Positions 8,995 to 17,423 of a stretch of DNA of 17,423 nt are shown piece by piece. The notes beneath the pieces were generated by a model. It was not told the DNA's origin. It ran no database searches and was given only the letters and a program-made list of their open reading frames with translations. Origin of the DNA: DASQVO01 sp035640715 (GTDB taxonomy: Bacteria > Actinomycetota > Actinomycetes > Streptosporangiales > Streptosporangiaceae); NCBI GenBank assembly GCA_035640715.1, contig DASQVO010000300.1, positions 1-17,423 of the forward strand, read 5' to 3'. Numbering within the stretch: position 1 is the first letter of the stretch; every line of letters begins with the position of its first letter. Both the position numbers and the translations under genes were made by a program.

Positions 8995-9750
8995 TCAGTG
9001 CCGCCGCTTACATGCCCTGAAGAGGTGGTTTAAGCGACCGCAACCCGTGGGGGCAGCTGCCCGCGGGCGGCCGCGCCCCGACGGTGCCGTGAAGGACAGG
9101 ATCGGCCAGCCGCGCTCGGCCGCGACGCGCCGCAGCGCGCGGTCCGGGTTCACCGCGGTGGGGTAGCCGACCGCCTCGAGCATCGGCAGATCGGTGATCG
9201 AGTCGCTGTAGGCATAGCACTCGGCCAGCCGGTAGCCGCGCTCCGCGGCAAGCTCACGTATTCTCGCGGCCTTTGCCTCGCCGTACGCGTAGAAGGCCAT
9301 GTCGCCGGTGTAGTAGCCGTCAGCGATAACCATCTGGGTGGCGATCACGGTATCCGCCCCCAGCAGGGCGCCGATCGGATCGACGACCTCGTGGCCCGAG
9401 GTGCTGACGATGATGACGTCCTGGCCGGCCTCGCGGTGCCGCGATACCAGTGCCTGGGCCTCCGCGTACAGGTGCGGAACGATGATTTCATCCAGATTTT
9501 TCCTGACGATCTCACGCACCCTCTCGGCCTGCCAGCCACGGCACAGCTCACTCACTTGGCTGCGGATGCGTTCCATCCTCCCATGGCCTGCTCCAGCCCT
9601 TCTGAACACAGCCTGGGCAAACGCGCCACGGATCACGGCACTTCGGCTGATCAGGCCATGACGGTAGAACGAGCGAGTGAAGGCCAGGGTACTCGATCTC
9701 GAGATGAGCGTCTTGTCGAGATCAAAAAATGCGGCGGTGGTTGTCGTCAT
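8995..9750 (-). CDS. HAD-IB family hydrolase (SerB-like phosphatase)
   Basis: A 251-aa haloacid-dehalogenase-superfamily phosphatase. Motif I is DLDKT (10-14; nucleophile Asp10, acid/base Asp12). Motif II is IIVST (Ser116). Lys150 lies in YGEAK. Motif IV is YSDSITDLPML (Asp173, Asp177). It resembles actinobacterial Rv3661-type proteins annotated as SerB-like; the substrate is unknown, and the true serB is at the right end. From memory, relatives end in a membrane helix, but here the C-terminus is short, basic and hydrophilic (RAAAPTGCGRL, then CKRRH). The start ATG 9750 places motif I near the N-terminus as in relatives, although GAGGAG abuts it with no spacer. An in-frame ATG at 9846 would add 32 residues. 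It lies 129 bases after the helicase stop on the same strand. Confidence 0.9.
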   Translation of the reverse strand: MTTTTAAFFDLDKTLISRSSTLAFTRSFYRHGLISRSAVIRGAFAQAVFRRAGAGHGRMERIRSQVSELCRGWQAERVREIVRKNLDEIIVPHLYAEAQALVSRHREAGQDVIIVSTSGHEVVDPIGALLGADTVIATQMVIADGYYTGDMAFYAYGEAKAARIRELAAERGYRLAECYAYSDSITDLPMLEAVGYPTAVNPDRALRRVAAERGWPILSFTAPSGRGRPRAAAPTGCGRLNHLFRACKRRH

Positions 9751-9804
9751 CTCCTCGGCCGAACTCTCCAGGTACCAGGCTGTATATGTGCTAATTCTTG
9801 CTGC

Positions 9805-9829
9805 GGAAGCTTCCTTCGGGTGCCCGAAG
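9805..9829. promoter_or_regulatory. Two adjacent palindromes upstream of the HAD gene
   Basis: GGAAGCTTCC (9805-9814) is immediately followed by the inverted repeat CTTCGGG-TG-CCCGAAG (9814-9829, sharing one C). On the minus strand TATACA near 9780 could be a -10 for the HAD gene just downstream. The layout suggests an operator or a structured leader. If translation begins at 9846, these bases would instead be coding. Confidence 0.35.
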
Positions 9830-9879
9830 TGGTTACCGAAGCCCATTGAAGATATGCTTTCTTAGTAGGCGGTTCCGGC

Positions 9880-12297
9880 TCATCCCCCCCAGGGCCGGGC
9901 CCGTACGGCGGCCCTCGCTCTCCCCCCCGGCGGGGGCCGCCTCTTTTTCCTGTTGAAGCTGGCGGCGGGTGTCTTAGCTGCGTCAAGCAACGTGCCAAGA
10001 AGCATGAGCGCTCCGCTCTTTGAGAGCGGCATGTTGCCGTTTCCGCACTTAGGCGACTGTATGCACGACGGGCACCCCGTCTCGCATTCACACGATGCGA
10101 TCGCCTGCCGTGTGGCCGTGAGCCACTCGCTGGCCGCGTCGAACCCGCGCTCGGCAAAGCCGGCTCCTCCTTCATGCCCGTCGTAGACGAACACGGTCAG
10201 CCTGCCGGTCGCGGGATGCAGGTCGGTGGAGACGCCGCCGATGTCCCATCGATCACATGCAGCGAAGAGCGGCAGCAGGCCGATCGCGGCGTGCTCGGCC
10301 GCGTGCGCGGCGCCTGCAAGATCCACCCCGGCGCCGGCGAGCCGCGCTCGCTGCGCTTCCGAGATCGTCCACCACATCGCGCGGGTGCGCAGCGTCCGCG
10401 CAGGCAGATCGAGAGGGATTTCGCCAAGCGGCCTGCCCGTATCGGACCGCCGCCGGATAAATGAGGTGACCTGCCTGGTGACCTCGACATCGCCGAAGCG
10501 CGCCGCCGCCTCGCCCCACTCCACACAACGAAAATGCCCAATTACGTCGATCTCAGTCACCTGACGGGCAGAAGTCACGTAGCCAGGATCGCCGGCGCGG
10601 ACCAGCGCCACGCCGTCCGCCAGGTCGAGCGCGCTGACCACGTAGGTATCGCCCTGATGCAGGTAGGTGGCGCCCTCGTGGGCGAGCAGGTGCGCGGATG
10701 GCTCGTCTACCGTGCCGACAAGCCGCCCGGTCGCCTCCTCGACGATCTTGACGGGCTCCGGGCCCGTTCCGCGAAGGCCGGTAAGCCGCGTCGCGTGGGC
10801 ACGGCGGGTCCAGTACCAGCCGGCTGGCCGCCGGCGCAGCATGGCACGACGGCACAGGTCCTCGGCGACAGCACTGGCTGCGTCCCCGAAGAGGGTCATA
10901 TCCGCGTCGGTGAGCGGCAGTTCGGCAGCGGCCGCGCACAGGTGCGGAGCGAGTACGTAAGGGTTGGCGGGATCGAGCACGGTCGCCTCGACCGGACGGT
11001 GCAGGATCTCCGGATGGTGCACCAGGTAGGTGTCAAGCGGGTCATCCCTGGCGATCAGCACCGCGACGGCGCTCGTGCCACTGCGCCCGGCCCGCCCGGC
11101 CTGCTGCCATAGTGACGCCCTGGTCCCGGGCCAGCCGGCGATGAGCACGGCATCGAGGCCGGTGATGCTGACCCCCAGTTCGAGCGCGTTCGTCGTGGCA
11201 AGGCCGGTAATCCGTCCGCCGCGCAGCGCCGCCTCGAGCCCGCGCCGGTCTTCCGCCAGGTAACCCGACCGGTATGCCGCCACGCGGCCGGCGCAGTCGG
11301 CCGCGCCCTGGTCGGTGAGAAGCCGCTTGGCGTGCAGCGCAACTGCCTCCGCGCCCCGGCGGGAGCGGATGAACGCAAGCGTCGCGACTTTCTCGCGGAC
11401 CAGGCCGGCGAGCAGTTCCGCCGCCTCGGCCGTCGCCGTCCTGCGCAGCGGCGCGCCCGCCTCGCCCCGCAGGGAGGTGAGAGGCGGCTCCCACATCGCG
11501 AAGGCGACTGGCCCGCGCGGGGAGGCGTCCACGGTGACTTCCTCGGCATCCAGGCCGGTCAGCAGGCGCGCGGTCCGGCCAGGCTGGCTGACCGTGGCCG
11601 AGGCGAGAATGAAGACGCAGCCCCTGGCCGGTGCGTGATGCGCGGCGATCCGGCGCAGCCTGCGCAGCACATGGGCCACATGGGAACCGAAGACCCCCCG
11701 GTACCCATGGCACTCATCGACGATCACATAGCGCAGCCGGCTGAAGAAGCCGGACCACCTGCCGTGCTGGGGCAGCAGGACGTGGTGCAGCATGTCGGGA
11801 TTGGTGAGCAGGTACCCAGCGTGTGCGCGGGCCCAGGCTCGCTCCGCGGCGCTGGCATCACCGTCGAGCACGGCGGCCCGGACACCGGGGAGCCCGAGCC
11901 CGCGGATCGCGGCTAGCTGGTCTGCCGCCAGGGCCTTGGTCGGCGCGATGTAGAGCGCCGTGCCGCCCTCGAGCACCGCGGTCAGTGCGGGCAGCAGGTA
12001 CCCGAGCGACTTACCCGAGGCAGTGCCGGTAGAGATGATCACATTGCGGCCGGCCCGGGCATGGTCCGCGGCGGCGACCTGATGTGACCAGGGGGCGCGG
12101 ACACCGCGGCGGGCGAGCGCCTCGGTCACGTCGGCCGGCACCCAGCCGGGCCACGCCGCCTGGACGCCGCAGCGGCCGGGGATCTGCTCAAGGTGGATCA
12201 GCCGTCCTGTCCGCCAGCCTTCGCGGAACAGGCCGGGAGCCGGGACGGCATGCCGAGCCGGGGGCGGCTCACTCGGTACTGGCGTGATGGAGGCCAC
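9880..12297 (-). CDS. Superfamily 2 DEAH-type helicase with C-terminal four-Cys DUF1998-like domain (SftH/MrfA/Hrq1 type)
   Basis: The 805-aa ATP-dependent DNA helicase is predicted to translocate 3'-5'. RecA-1: Walker A GTASGKS (91-97), Walker B VDECH (193-197), motif III ASAT (232-235). RecA-2: motif VI QQAGRAGRSG (398-407). The C-terminal domain contains EHAAIGLLPLFAACDRWDIG and a Cys cluster at Cys738, Cys742, Cys745 and Cys751 (GCPSCIQSPKCGN). In Bacillus MrfA and Mycobacterium SftH (Rv3649 relatives) this cluster binds metal; MrfA acts in DNA cross-link repair, a role inferred here. The start is GTG 12297. After the conserved PLSKSGALMLLGTLL the last 30 or so residues are basic (NRKKRRPPPGGRARAA) and encoded by a hairpin, so they are probably a non-conserved tail. 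Divergent from bldG. Confidence 0.93.
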   Translation of the reverse strand: MASITPVPSEPPPARHAVPAPGLFREGWRTGRLIHLEQIPGRCGVQAAWPGWVPADVTEALARRGVRAPWSHQVAAADHARAGRNVIISTGTASGKSLGYLLPALTAVLEGGTALYIAPTKALAADQLAAIRGLGLPGVRAAVLDGDASAAERAWARAHAGYLLTNPDMLHHVLLPQHGRWSGFFSRLRYVIVDECHGYRGVFGSHVAHVLRRLRRIAAHHAPARGCVFILASATVSQPGRTARLLTGLDAEEVTVDASPRGPVAFAMWEPPLTSLRGEAGAPLRRTATAEAAELLAGLVREKVATLAFIRSRRGAEAVALHAKRLLTDQGAADCAGRVAAYRSGYLAEDRRGLEAALRGGRITGLATTNALELGVSITGLDAVLIAGWPGTRASLWQQAGRAGRSGTSAVAVLIARDDPLDTYLVHHPEILHRPVEATVLDPANPYVLAPHLCAAAAELPLTDADMTLFGDAASAVAEDLCRRAMLRRRPAGWYWTRRAHATRLTGLRGTGPEPVKIVEEATGRLVGTVDEPSAHLLAHEGATYLHQGDTYVVSALDLADGVALVRAGDPGYVTSARQVTEIDVIGHFRCVEWGEAAARFGDVEVTRQVTSFIRRRSDTGRPLGEIPLDLPARTLRTRAMWWTISEAQRARLAGAGVDLAGAAHAAEHAAIGLLPLFAACDRWDIGGVSTDLHPATGRLTVFVYDGHEGGAGFAERGFDAASEWLTATRQAIASCECETGCPSCIQSPKCGNGNMPLSKSGALMLLGTLLDAAKTPAASFNRKKRRPPPGGRARAAVRARPWGG
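9907..9948 (+). terminator. Plus-strand intrinsic terminator without a recognised plus-strand gene
   Basis: An 11-bp stem (9907-9917 with 9931-9941) with a 13-base loop is followed by TCTTTTT (9942-9948). One pair is T/G, stable as G-U only in plus-strand RNA; on the minus strand it becomes A-C. With the T-run, this makes the plus strand the effective direction. It overlaps the 3' end of the minus-strand helicase gene. Confidence 0.65.
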
Positions 12298-12538
12298 GGC
12301 TTCTCAGTCTCTCACCTGGCGCTGCCGGATGCCGGACTTGCGCCGCAGGATACTCCGGGTGTGGCGCCGGAGGATGCCCGGGAGGCGGGGCCGGGTGTGC
12401 CTGTGAGCCTGATTTCGTATAGACATAACACCGGAGCGTGGTTGAATGCCCCGGAGGATCATCCCGCGTCCCGTCTCGCCATATCCCGCGGTGGGGCCGG
12501 GACGTTCAGACGACGGCTGCATGGCGCTGGAGGATTTT
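12298..12538. promoter_or_regulatory. Divergent promoter region between the helicase gene and bldG
   Basis: This 241-base spacer must hold outward promoters for both units. The AT-rich spot 12411-12428 contains TATAGA (12418-12423), a plausible -10 for bldG, without a good -35. The motif CCGGGTGTG occurs twice (near 12356 and 12392). In Streptomyces coelicolor bldG is transcribed from more than one promoter; the promoters here cannot be fixed by eye. Frames crossing this region have no family features. Confidence 0.4.
12529..12533 (+). promoter_or_regulatory. Ribosome binding site selecting GTG 12539 for bldG
   Basis: GGAGG five bases before GTG 12539 sets the start. It lies inside the longer frames that begin at 12446 or ATG 12521, so those starts are disfavoured. 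Confidence 0.7.
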
Positions 12539-12889
12539 GTGGAACTGAAGCTGGGTCACCACACCAAGGACGGCATCGAGGTCGTCGATGTAGAGGGCGA
12601 GATCGACGTGTACACCGCACCGCGGCTCCGTGAGCTGTTGATCGACCTGGTCAATAAGAACAACTATCAGCTGGTCGTGAACATGGAGAAGGTCGAGTTC
12701 CTCGACTCTACCGGCCTCGGGGTGCTGGTAGGCGGCCTCAAGCGGGTGCGCGCTTACGACGGCTCGCTCGACCTGGTGTGCACGCAGGAGCGGATACTGA
12801 AGATCTTCCGCATAACGGGGCTCACAAAGGTTTTCGGCATCCACGACACGGTAGATGAGGCCATCGCCGCCCGGAAGTCTGAGAAGTAG
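12539..12889 (+). CDS. bldG: BldG-type anti-anti-sigma factor (STAS domain)
   Basis: A 116-aa STAS protein that, unphosphorylated, binds anti-sigma kinases and frees sigma factors. The core GEIDVYTAPRLRELL, the phosphorylation loop VEFLDSTGLGVLVGGLKRVR with Ser57, and QERILKIFRITGLTKVF match Streptomyces BldG nearly word for word. Ser57 has the same residue number when GTG 12539 is used as start, and the next 18 residues then align without gaps. In Streptomyces BldG controls aerial development, antibiotic production and stress sigma factors; this role is inferred here. Its co-transcribed neighbour, 21 bases downstream, is the matching HATPase-like protein, as in bldG-SCO3548. The C-terminus ends ARKSEK, slightly different from Streptomyces. 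Confidence 0.93.
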   Translation: MELKLGHHTKDGIEVVDVEGEIDVYTAPRLRELLIDLVNKNNYQLVVNMEKVEFLDSTGLGVLVGGLKRVRAYDGSLDLVCTQERILKIFRITGLTKVFGIHDTVDEAIAARKSEK

Positions 12890-12910
12890 CCCGCGGGTGG
12901 CTGAATCTCA

Positions 12911-13402
12911 GTGATGCCCACAGTTGAAGTCACGTTCACACCGCTGCCAGCGCACGTGCGCACGGCCCGGCTCGTTGCCACGGCCGTGGCCCGCCGCAGC
13001 GGCGTCGACGAAGCACTGCTCGATGAGGTGCGGCTCGCGGTCGGCGAGGCGTGCTCCCGCGCGGTGGAGGCGCACCGGCGGCACTGCCCGGCGGAGCCGG
13101 TCCGGCTCGAGCTGACCGACCTGGGTGAGCGGTTCGAGGTCGTGGTCACCGATGCCGCGCCGCCCGACGCCGTGCCCGGCCAGGGCGGGATCGCTCCCGT
13201 CATGGATGGCGCTGCTGTCTCGGCGCCGGACGATGGAACGGCATCGTTCGCCCCGGAGCTGATGGACAGCCCGGATAGCGCATTCCCGGCCGCGTTCGGC
13301 CTCGCCGTGATCTCGGGCCTCGCCGACGACGTGCGGATCTCCCCGACGGATTCCGGGCTCAGCGTCCGGATGAGCTGGCCTGCCGTGACCGCGGCGATGT
13401 AG
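12911..13402 (+). CDS. BldG-linked HATPase-like anti-sigma regulator (SCO3548 type)
   Basis: A 163-aa protein with a GHKL/HATPase_c-like layout, the expected partner of BldG; the S. coelicolor equivalent, SCO3548, interacts with BldG. The N-box region is EVRLAVGEACSRAVEAH, but the usual Mg2+-binding Asn position is Arg50. The G1 box keeps Asp81 (VVVTDAAPPD), but its glycines are lost. The G2 region AAFGLAVISGLADDV (127-141) is recognisable. Between G1 and G2 an acidic, low-complexity insert of about 40 residues replaces the ATP lid. Ser-kinase activity is therefore doubtful, and it may act as a binding-only antagonist. GTG 12911 and ATG 12914 are adjacent possible starts; the upstream Shine-Dalgarno signal is weak. 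Confidence 0.84.
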   Translation: MMPTVEVTFTPLPAHVRTARLVATAVARRSGVDEALLDEVRLAVGEACSRAVEAHRRHCPAEPVRLELTDLGERFEVVVTDAAPPDAVPGQGGIAPVMDGAAVSAPDDGTASFAPELMDSPDSAFPAAFGLAVISGLADDVRISPTDSGLSVRMSWPAVTAAM

Positions 13403-13707
13403 CGGCCGCCTGCCGCGGTGCCGGCGGCGCCACGGGCGCTGCCGGCCCGCCGCGGGCGCTCCCGCCCCGGGCGGGGCGGGACAGGTACGGTCATCGGGTG
13501 GCCGTCCAGTTTCCCCGGGCCATCCCGGCCGCCTGACCGTGCGTGCCTGCTGGCACCTCTTACCGCGCCACGCACCTCTCACCGTGCCGGGCGCTGGCAT
13601 GTTCCACCATGCGAGCCCGCTGGCGTGCGGGCGCCTGCCGTATCCCGCCGGATGTGCTCATCGGCATCCCGCAGGCCTGTCCGCAGCGTTGTGGAGACCG
13701 TATCGGT
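13403..13707. other. Non-coding spacer after the bldG operon
   Basis: About 305 bases with no supportable gene. It contains the hairpin at 13461-13480 and an imperfect 19-base direct repeat beginning GCACCTCT (13553 and 13572). Open frames here are low-complexity, without family features. Confidence 0.5.
13461..13480 (+). terminator. GC hairpin, probable terminator of the bldG operon
   Basis: CCCGCCCC (13461-13468) pairs perfectly with GGGGCGGG (13473-13480) across a GGGC loop, about 60 bases after the second gene's stop. There is no T-run, as is common for actinobacterial terminators. Confidence 0.55.
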
Positions 13708-13765
13708 GTTACCGTTAAGGTAACGTTTTTATAAACCTTTTATTACAAATTTATCTCTAATGTGT
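13708..13765 (+). promoter_or_regulatory. AT-rich island with an inverted repeat upstream of hppA
   Basis: GTTACC-GTTAA-GGTAAC (13708-13724) is a perfect 6+5+6 inverted repeat followed by G and five T. From 13725 to 13765 the sequence is roughly 80% A/T, extreme for this genome. TAATGT (13758-13763) fits a TANNNT -10 for hppA. The repeat may be an operator overlapping the promoter, or a weak intrinsic terminator for read-through from bldG; sequence alone does not decide. Confidence 0.45.
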
Positions 13766-13798
13766 TAAGAGTGCGCCAGCCTTTACGATTCACGCGAT

Positions 13799-13942
13799 GC
13801 ATGCGTAGACTCCCGCCACTGTCTTGGTGGCACTACTCAGCGCATGCGGCACTCGCCGGCGCCGGGCGCGGCGGGACGCTGCCCGGAGTGCAGGCCCTGC
13901 ACGGTGCGGCTGAGCAACGCACTGCCGTCCCGGGTGCGCACC
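13799..13942 (+). promoter_or_regulatory. Structured 5' leader of hppA, class unknown
   Basis: If transcription starts near 13770 the leader is about 200 bases. It holds a nested imperfect hairpin: GCATGC 13799-13804 with 13842-13847, GTAG 13805-13808 with CTAC 13833-13836, and GCCAC 13815-13819 with GTGGC 13827-13831. Then come GTGCAG-GCC-CTGCAC (13888-13902), GTGCG/CGCAC (13904-13922) and the palindrome GGTGCGCACC (13933-13942). No known riboswitch consensus was recognised. AAGGAGG (13961-13967) follows, 11 bases before the ATG. Confidence 0.35.
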
Positions 13943-13978
13943 ATGCGTGGCTTGAGGGTCAAGGAGGACTAAGGACTA

Positions 13979-16399
<2,421 letters not shown>

Positions 16400-16427
16400 C
16401 CGCACTCCGGGGCCCCTCGGCGCTGAC

Positions 16428-17423
16428 TCACAACCGTTGGTGCCGGGGGGCTCCGTTTGTTTCTTGCGTGCATGGGCCGTTTGCCGGTAAATACGCCGGT
16501 TCCGGCCTATGATCATGTAATTCCGCAGCCTCGGCTGCCTCTACCTCGTCGCTGGAGATGCCGAGCAGGTACAGGACCGTGTCCAGGTAGGGAAGGCTCA
16601 GCGCCGTGTCCGCGGCGTCCCGCACGATGGGCTTGGCGTTGAACGCGATGCCGAGCCCGGCGGCGGCGATCATGTCCAGGTCGTTGGCGCCGTCGCCGAC
16701 GGCGACGGTCTGGCTGAGCGGGACGCCGGCGCGCTCGGCGAACCGCCGGAGTGCTTCGGCCTTGCCGGGGCGGTCGATAACTGGGCCGCAGAGCTTCCCG
16801 GTCAGCTTGCCGCCGTCGATGTCGAGCACGTTGGCGGCCATGTAGTCGATGCCGAGGTCGGCGGCGAGCGGATCGATGATCTGGGTGAAGCCGCCGCTGA
16901 CGATCCCGCAGCGGTAGCCGAGCCGCTTCAGCGTCCGGATGAGCGTGCGGGCACCGGGCGTGAGCCGCAGTTCCCGGCGGACCTCGCCGAGCACGCGCTC
17001 GTCCAGCCCGGCGAGCAGGGCCACCCGTTCCCGCAGCGACGCTTCGAAATCGAGGTCGCCGCGCATGGTTGCGTCGGTGATCTTGGCCACCTCGGCGGCG
17101 CACCCGGCCCGGCCGGCGAGCACGTCGATGACCTCATCCTGGATCAGCGTCGAGTCGACGTCCATCACGATGAGCCGCATGGCGCGCCGCTGCAGGCCGC
17201 CGCGCTGCACGGCCACGTCGACCTGCTGCTGCGCCGCCTCCCGGGACAGCTCAGCCCGCAGCGTCACCGGGTCCGCGCCGGAGACGTCCATCTCGATGCA
17301 CATCACGGGGTGCTGCGCGAGCCGGGTGATCCGGTCGATGTTCGCGCCGCTCGCCGCGATCCGTCCCGCCATGGCGGTGATGGCCGCTGGTGACAGCGGG
17401 CTGCCGAGGAGGGTGACATGCAG
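16428..17423 (-). CDS. serB: Phosphoserine phosphatase with N-terminal ACT domain (5' partial)
   Basis: The final step of serine synthesis: hydrolysis of O-phosphoserine. The frame is open to the right edge; 331 residues are visible. The first (HVTLLGSPLSPAAITAMAGR, then GANIDRI) are the end of the first beta-alpha unit of an ACT-like domain, which in SerB2-type enzymes mediates oligomerisation and serine feedback. HAD motifs: DVDSTLIQDE (nucleophile in the first Asp), IVSGGFTQI, RPGKAEAL (Lys) and GDGANDLDM. ATG 17372 is inside the ACT domain, so the true start lies beyond the window. The C-terminal tail after YLLGISSDEVEAA is a hydrophilic extension (HDHRPEPAYLPANG) without conserved features. 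Convergent with hppA. Confidence 0.96.
   Translation of the reverse strand: MHVTLLGSPLSPAAITAMAGRIAASGANIDRITRLAQHPVMCIEMDVSGADPVTLRAELSREAAQQQVDVAVQRGGLQRRAMRLIVMDVDSTLIQDEVIDVLAGRAGCAAEVAKITDATMRGDLDFEASLRERVALLAGLDERVLGEVRRELRLTPGARTLIRTLKRLGYRCGIVSGGFTQIIDPLAADLGIDYMAANVLDIDGGKLTGKLCGPVIDRPGKAEALRRFAERAGVPLSQTVAVGDGANDLDMIAAAGLGIAFNAKPIVRDAADTALSLPYLDTVLYLLGISSDEVEAAEAAELHDHRPEPAYLPANGPCTQETNGAPRHQRL

Noticed and set aside
8608..9020. Open frames on both strands in the acs-HAD gap
   Set aside because: They overlap each other, cross the strong hairpin, lack start signals and show only Arg/Gly/Pro-rich composition.
9677..9865. 62-codon plus-strand frame ending 42 bases before the plus-strand terminator
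   Set aside because: It overlaps the HAD N-terminus antisense, has no clear ribosome binding site and no recognisable family. Position alone is not enough to call it.
9775..9900. tRNA or tRNA-Sec-like gene in the helicase-HAD spacer
   Set aside because: Hairpins are present, but no acceptor/T-arm with GGTTCGA-type loop or anticodon stem could be assembled on either strand.
13418..13734. Short plus-strand frames between the bldG operon and hppA
   Set aside because: They cross a probable terminator hairpin and the AT-rich island, with no domain or ribosome binding site.

Overview
The window is from a high-GC (about 70%) actinobacterial chromosome, probably a filamentous or soil actinomycete. 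Evidence: a near-canonical BldG with its anti-sigma-type partner, a MarP-type periplasmic protease, an SftH/MrfA-type helicase, a K+-independent H+-pyrophosphatase, and frequent GTG/TTG starts. It is mostly conserved core chromosome. I see no insertion sequence, phage, CRISPR array, rRNA or tRNA. From memory, much of the order matches the Mycobacterium tuberculosis Rv3649-Rv3674c region (helicase, HAD hydrolase, acs, holin-like membrane protein, ephE, marP, Nudix, nth) and the Streptomyces coelicolor bldG/SCO3548 neighbourhood.

Layout. 1-1550 (+): 5'-truncated ECF-sigma-like protein fused to a transmembrane helix and an extracellular Ig-like/Ser-Pro-rich tail. 1688-4265 (+): tightly packed nth, CoA-type Nudix hydrolase and marP. 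4266-6182 (-): holin-like membrane protein, EphE-like alpha/beta hydrolase and DUF309 protein, convergent with marP. 6472-8430 (-): acs, ending in a strong hairpin terminator. 8431-8994: gene-poor gap with an AT-rich acs promoter region and a strong hairpin. 8995-12297 (-): HAD-IB hydrolase and large DEAH helicase. 12298-12538: divergent promoter region. 12539-13402 (+): bldG and an HATPase-like regulator. 13403-13978: long non-coding stretch with an AT-rich island and a structured leader. 13979-16399 (+): hppA. 16428-17423 (-): serB, running off the right end.

How the genes fit together. nth and the Nudix enzyme serve base-excision repair and nucleotide/CoA housekeeping. MarP and the small membrane protein are envelope functions. 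acs activates acetate, which releases pyrophosphate, and hppA can recover energy from pyrophosphate. bldG and its neighbour form a partner-switching module of the kind that controls sigma factors in development and stress.

Most unusual points: the sigma/membrane/Ig fusion with a 24-bp hairpin inside its coding region; a DUF309 frame with no stop before it runs antisense through all of marP; an orphan plus-strand intrinsic terminator at the helicase 3' end; a BldG partner whose ATP-binding N-box Asn is Arg; and a structured hppA leader beside an AT-rich island. I found no clear defence or other new multi-gene system.
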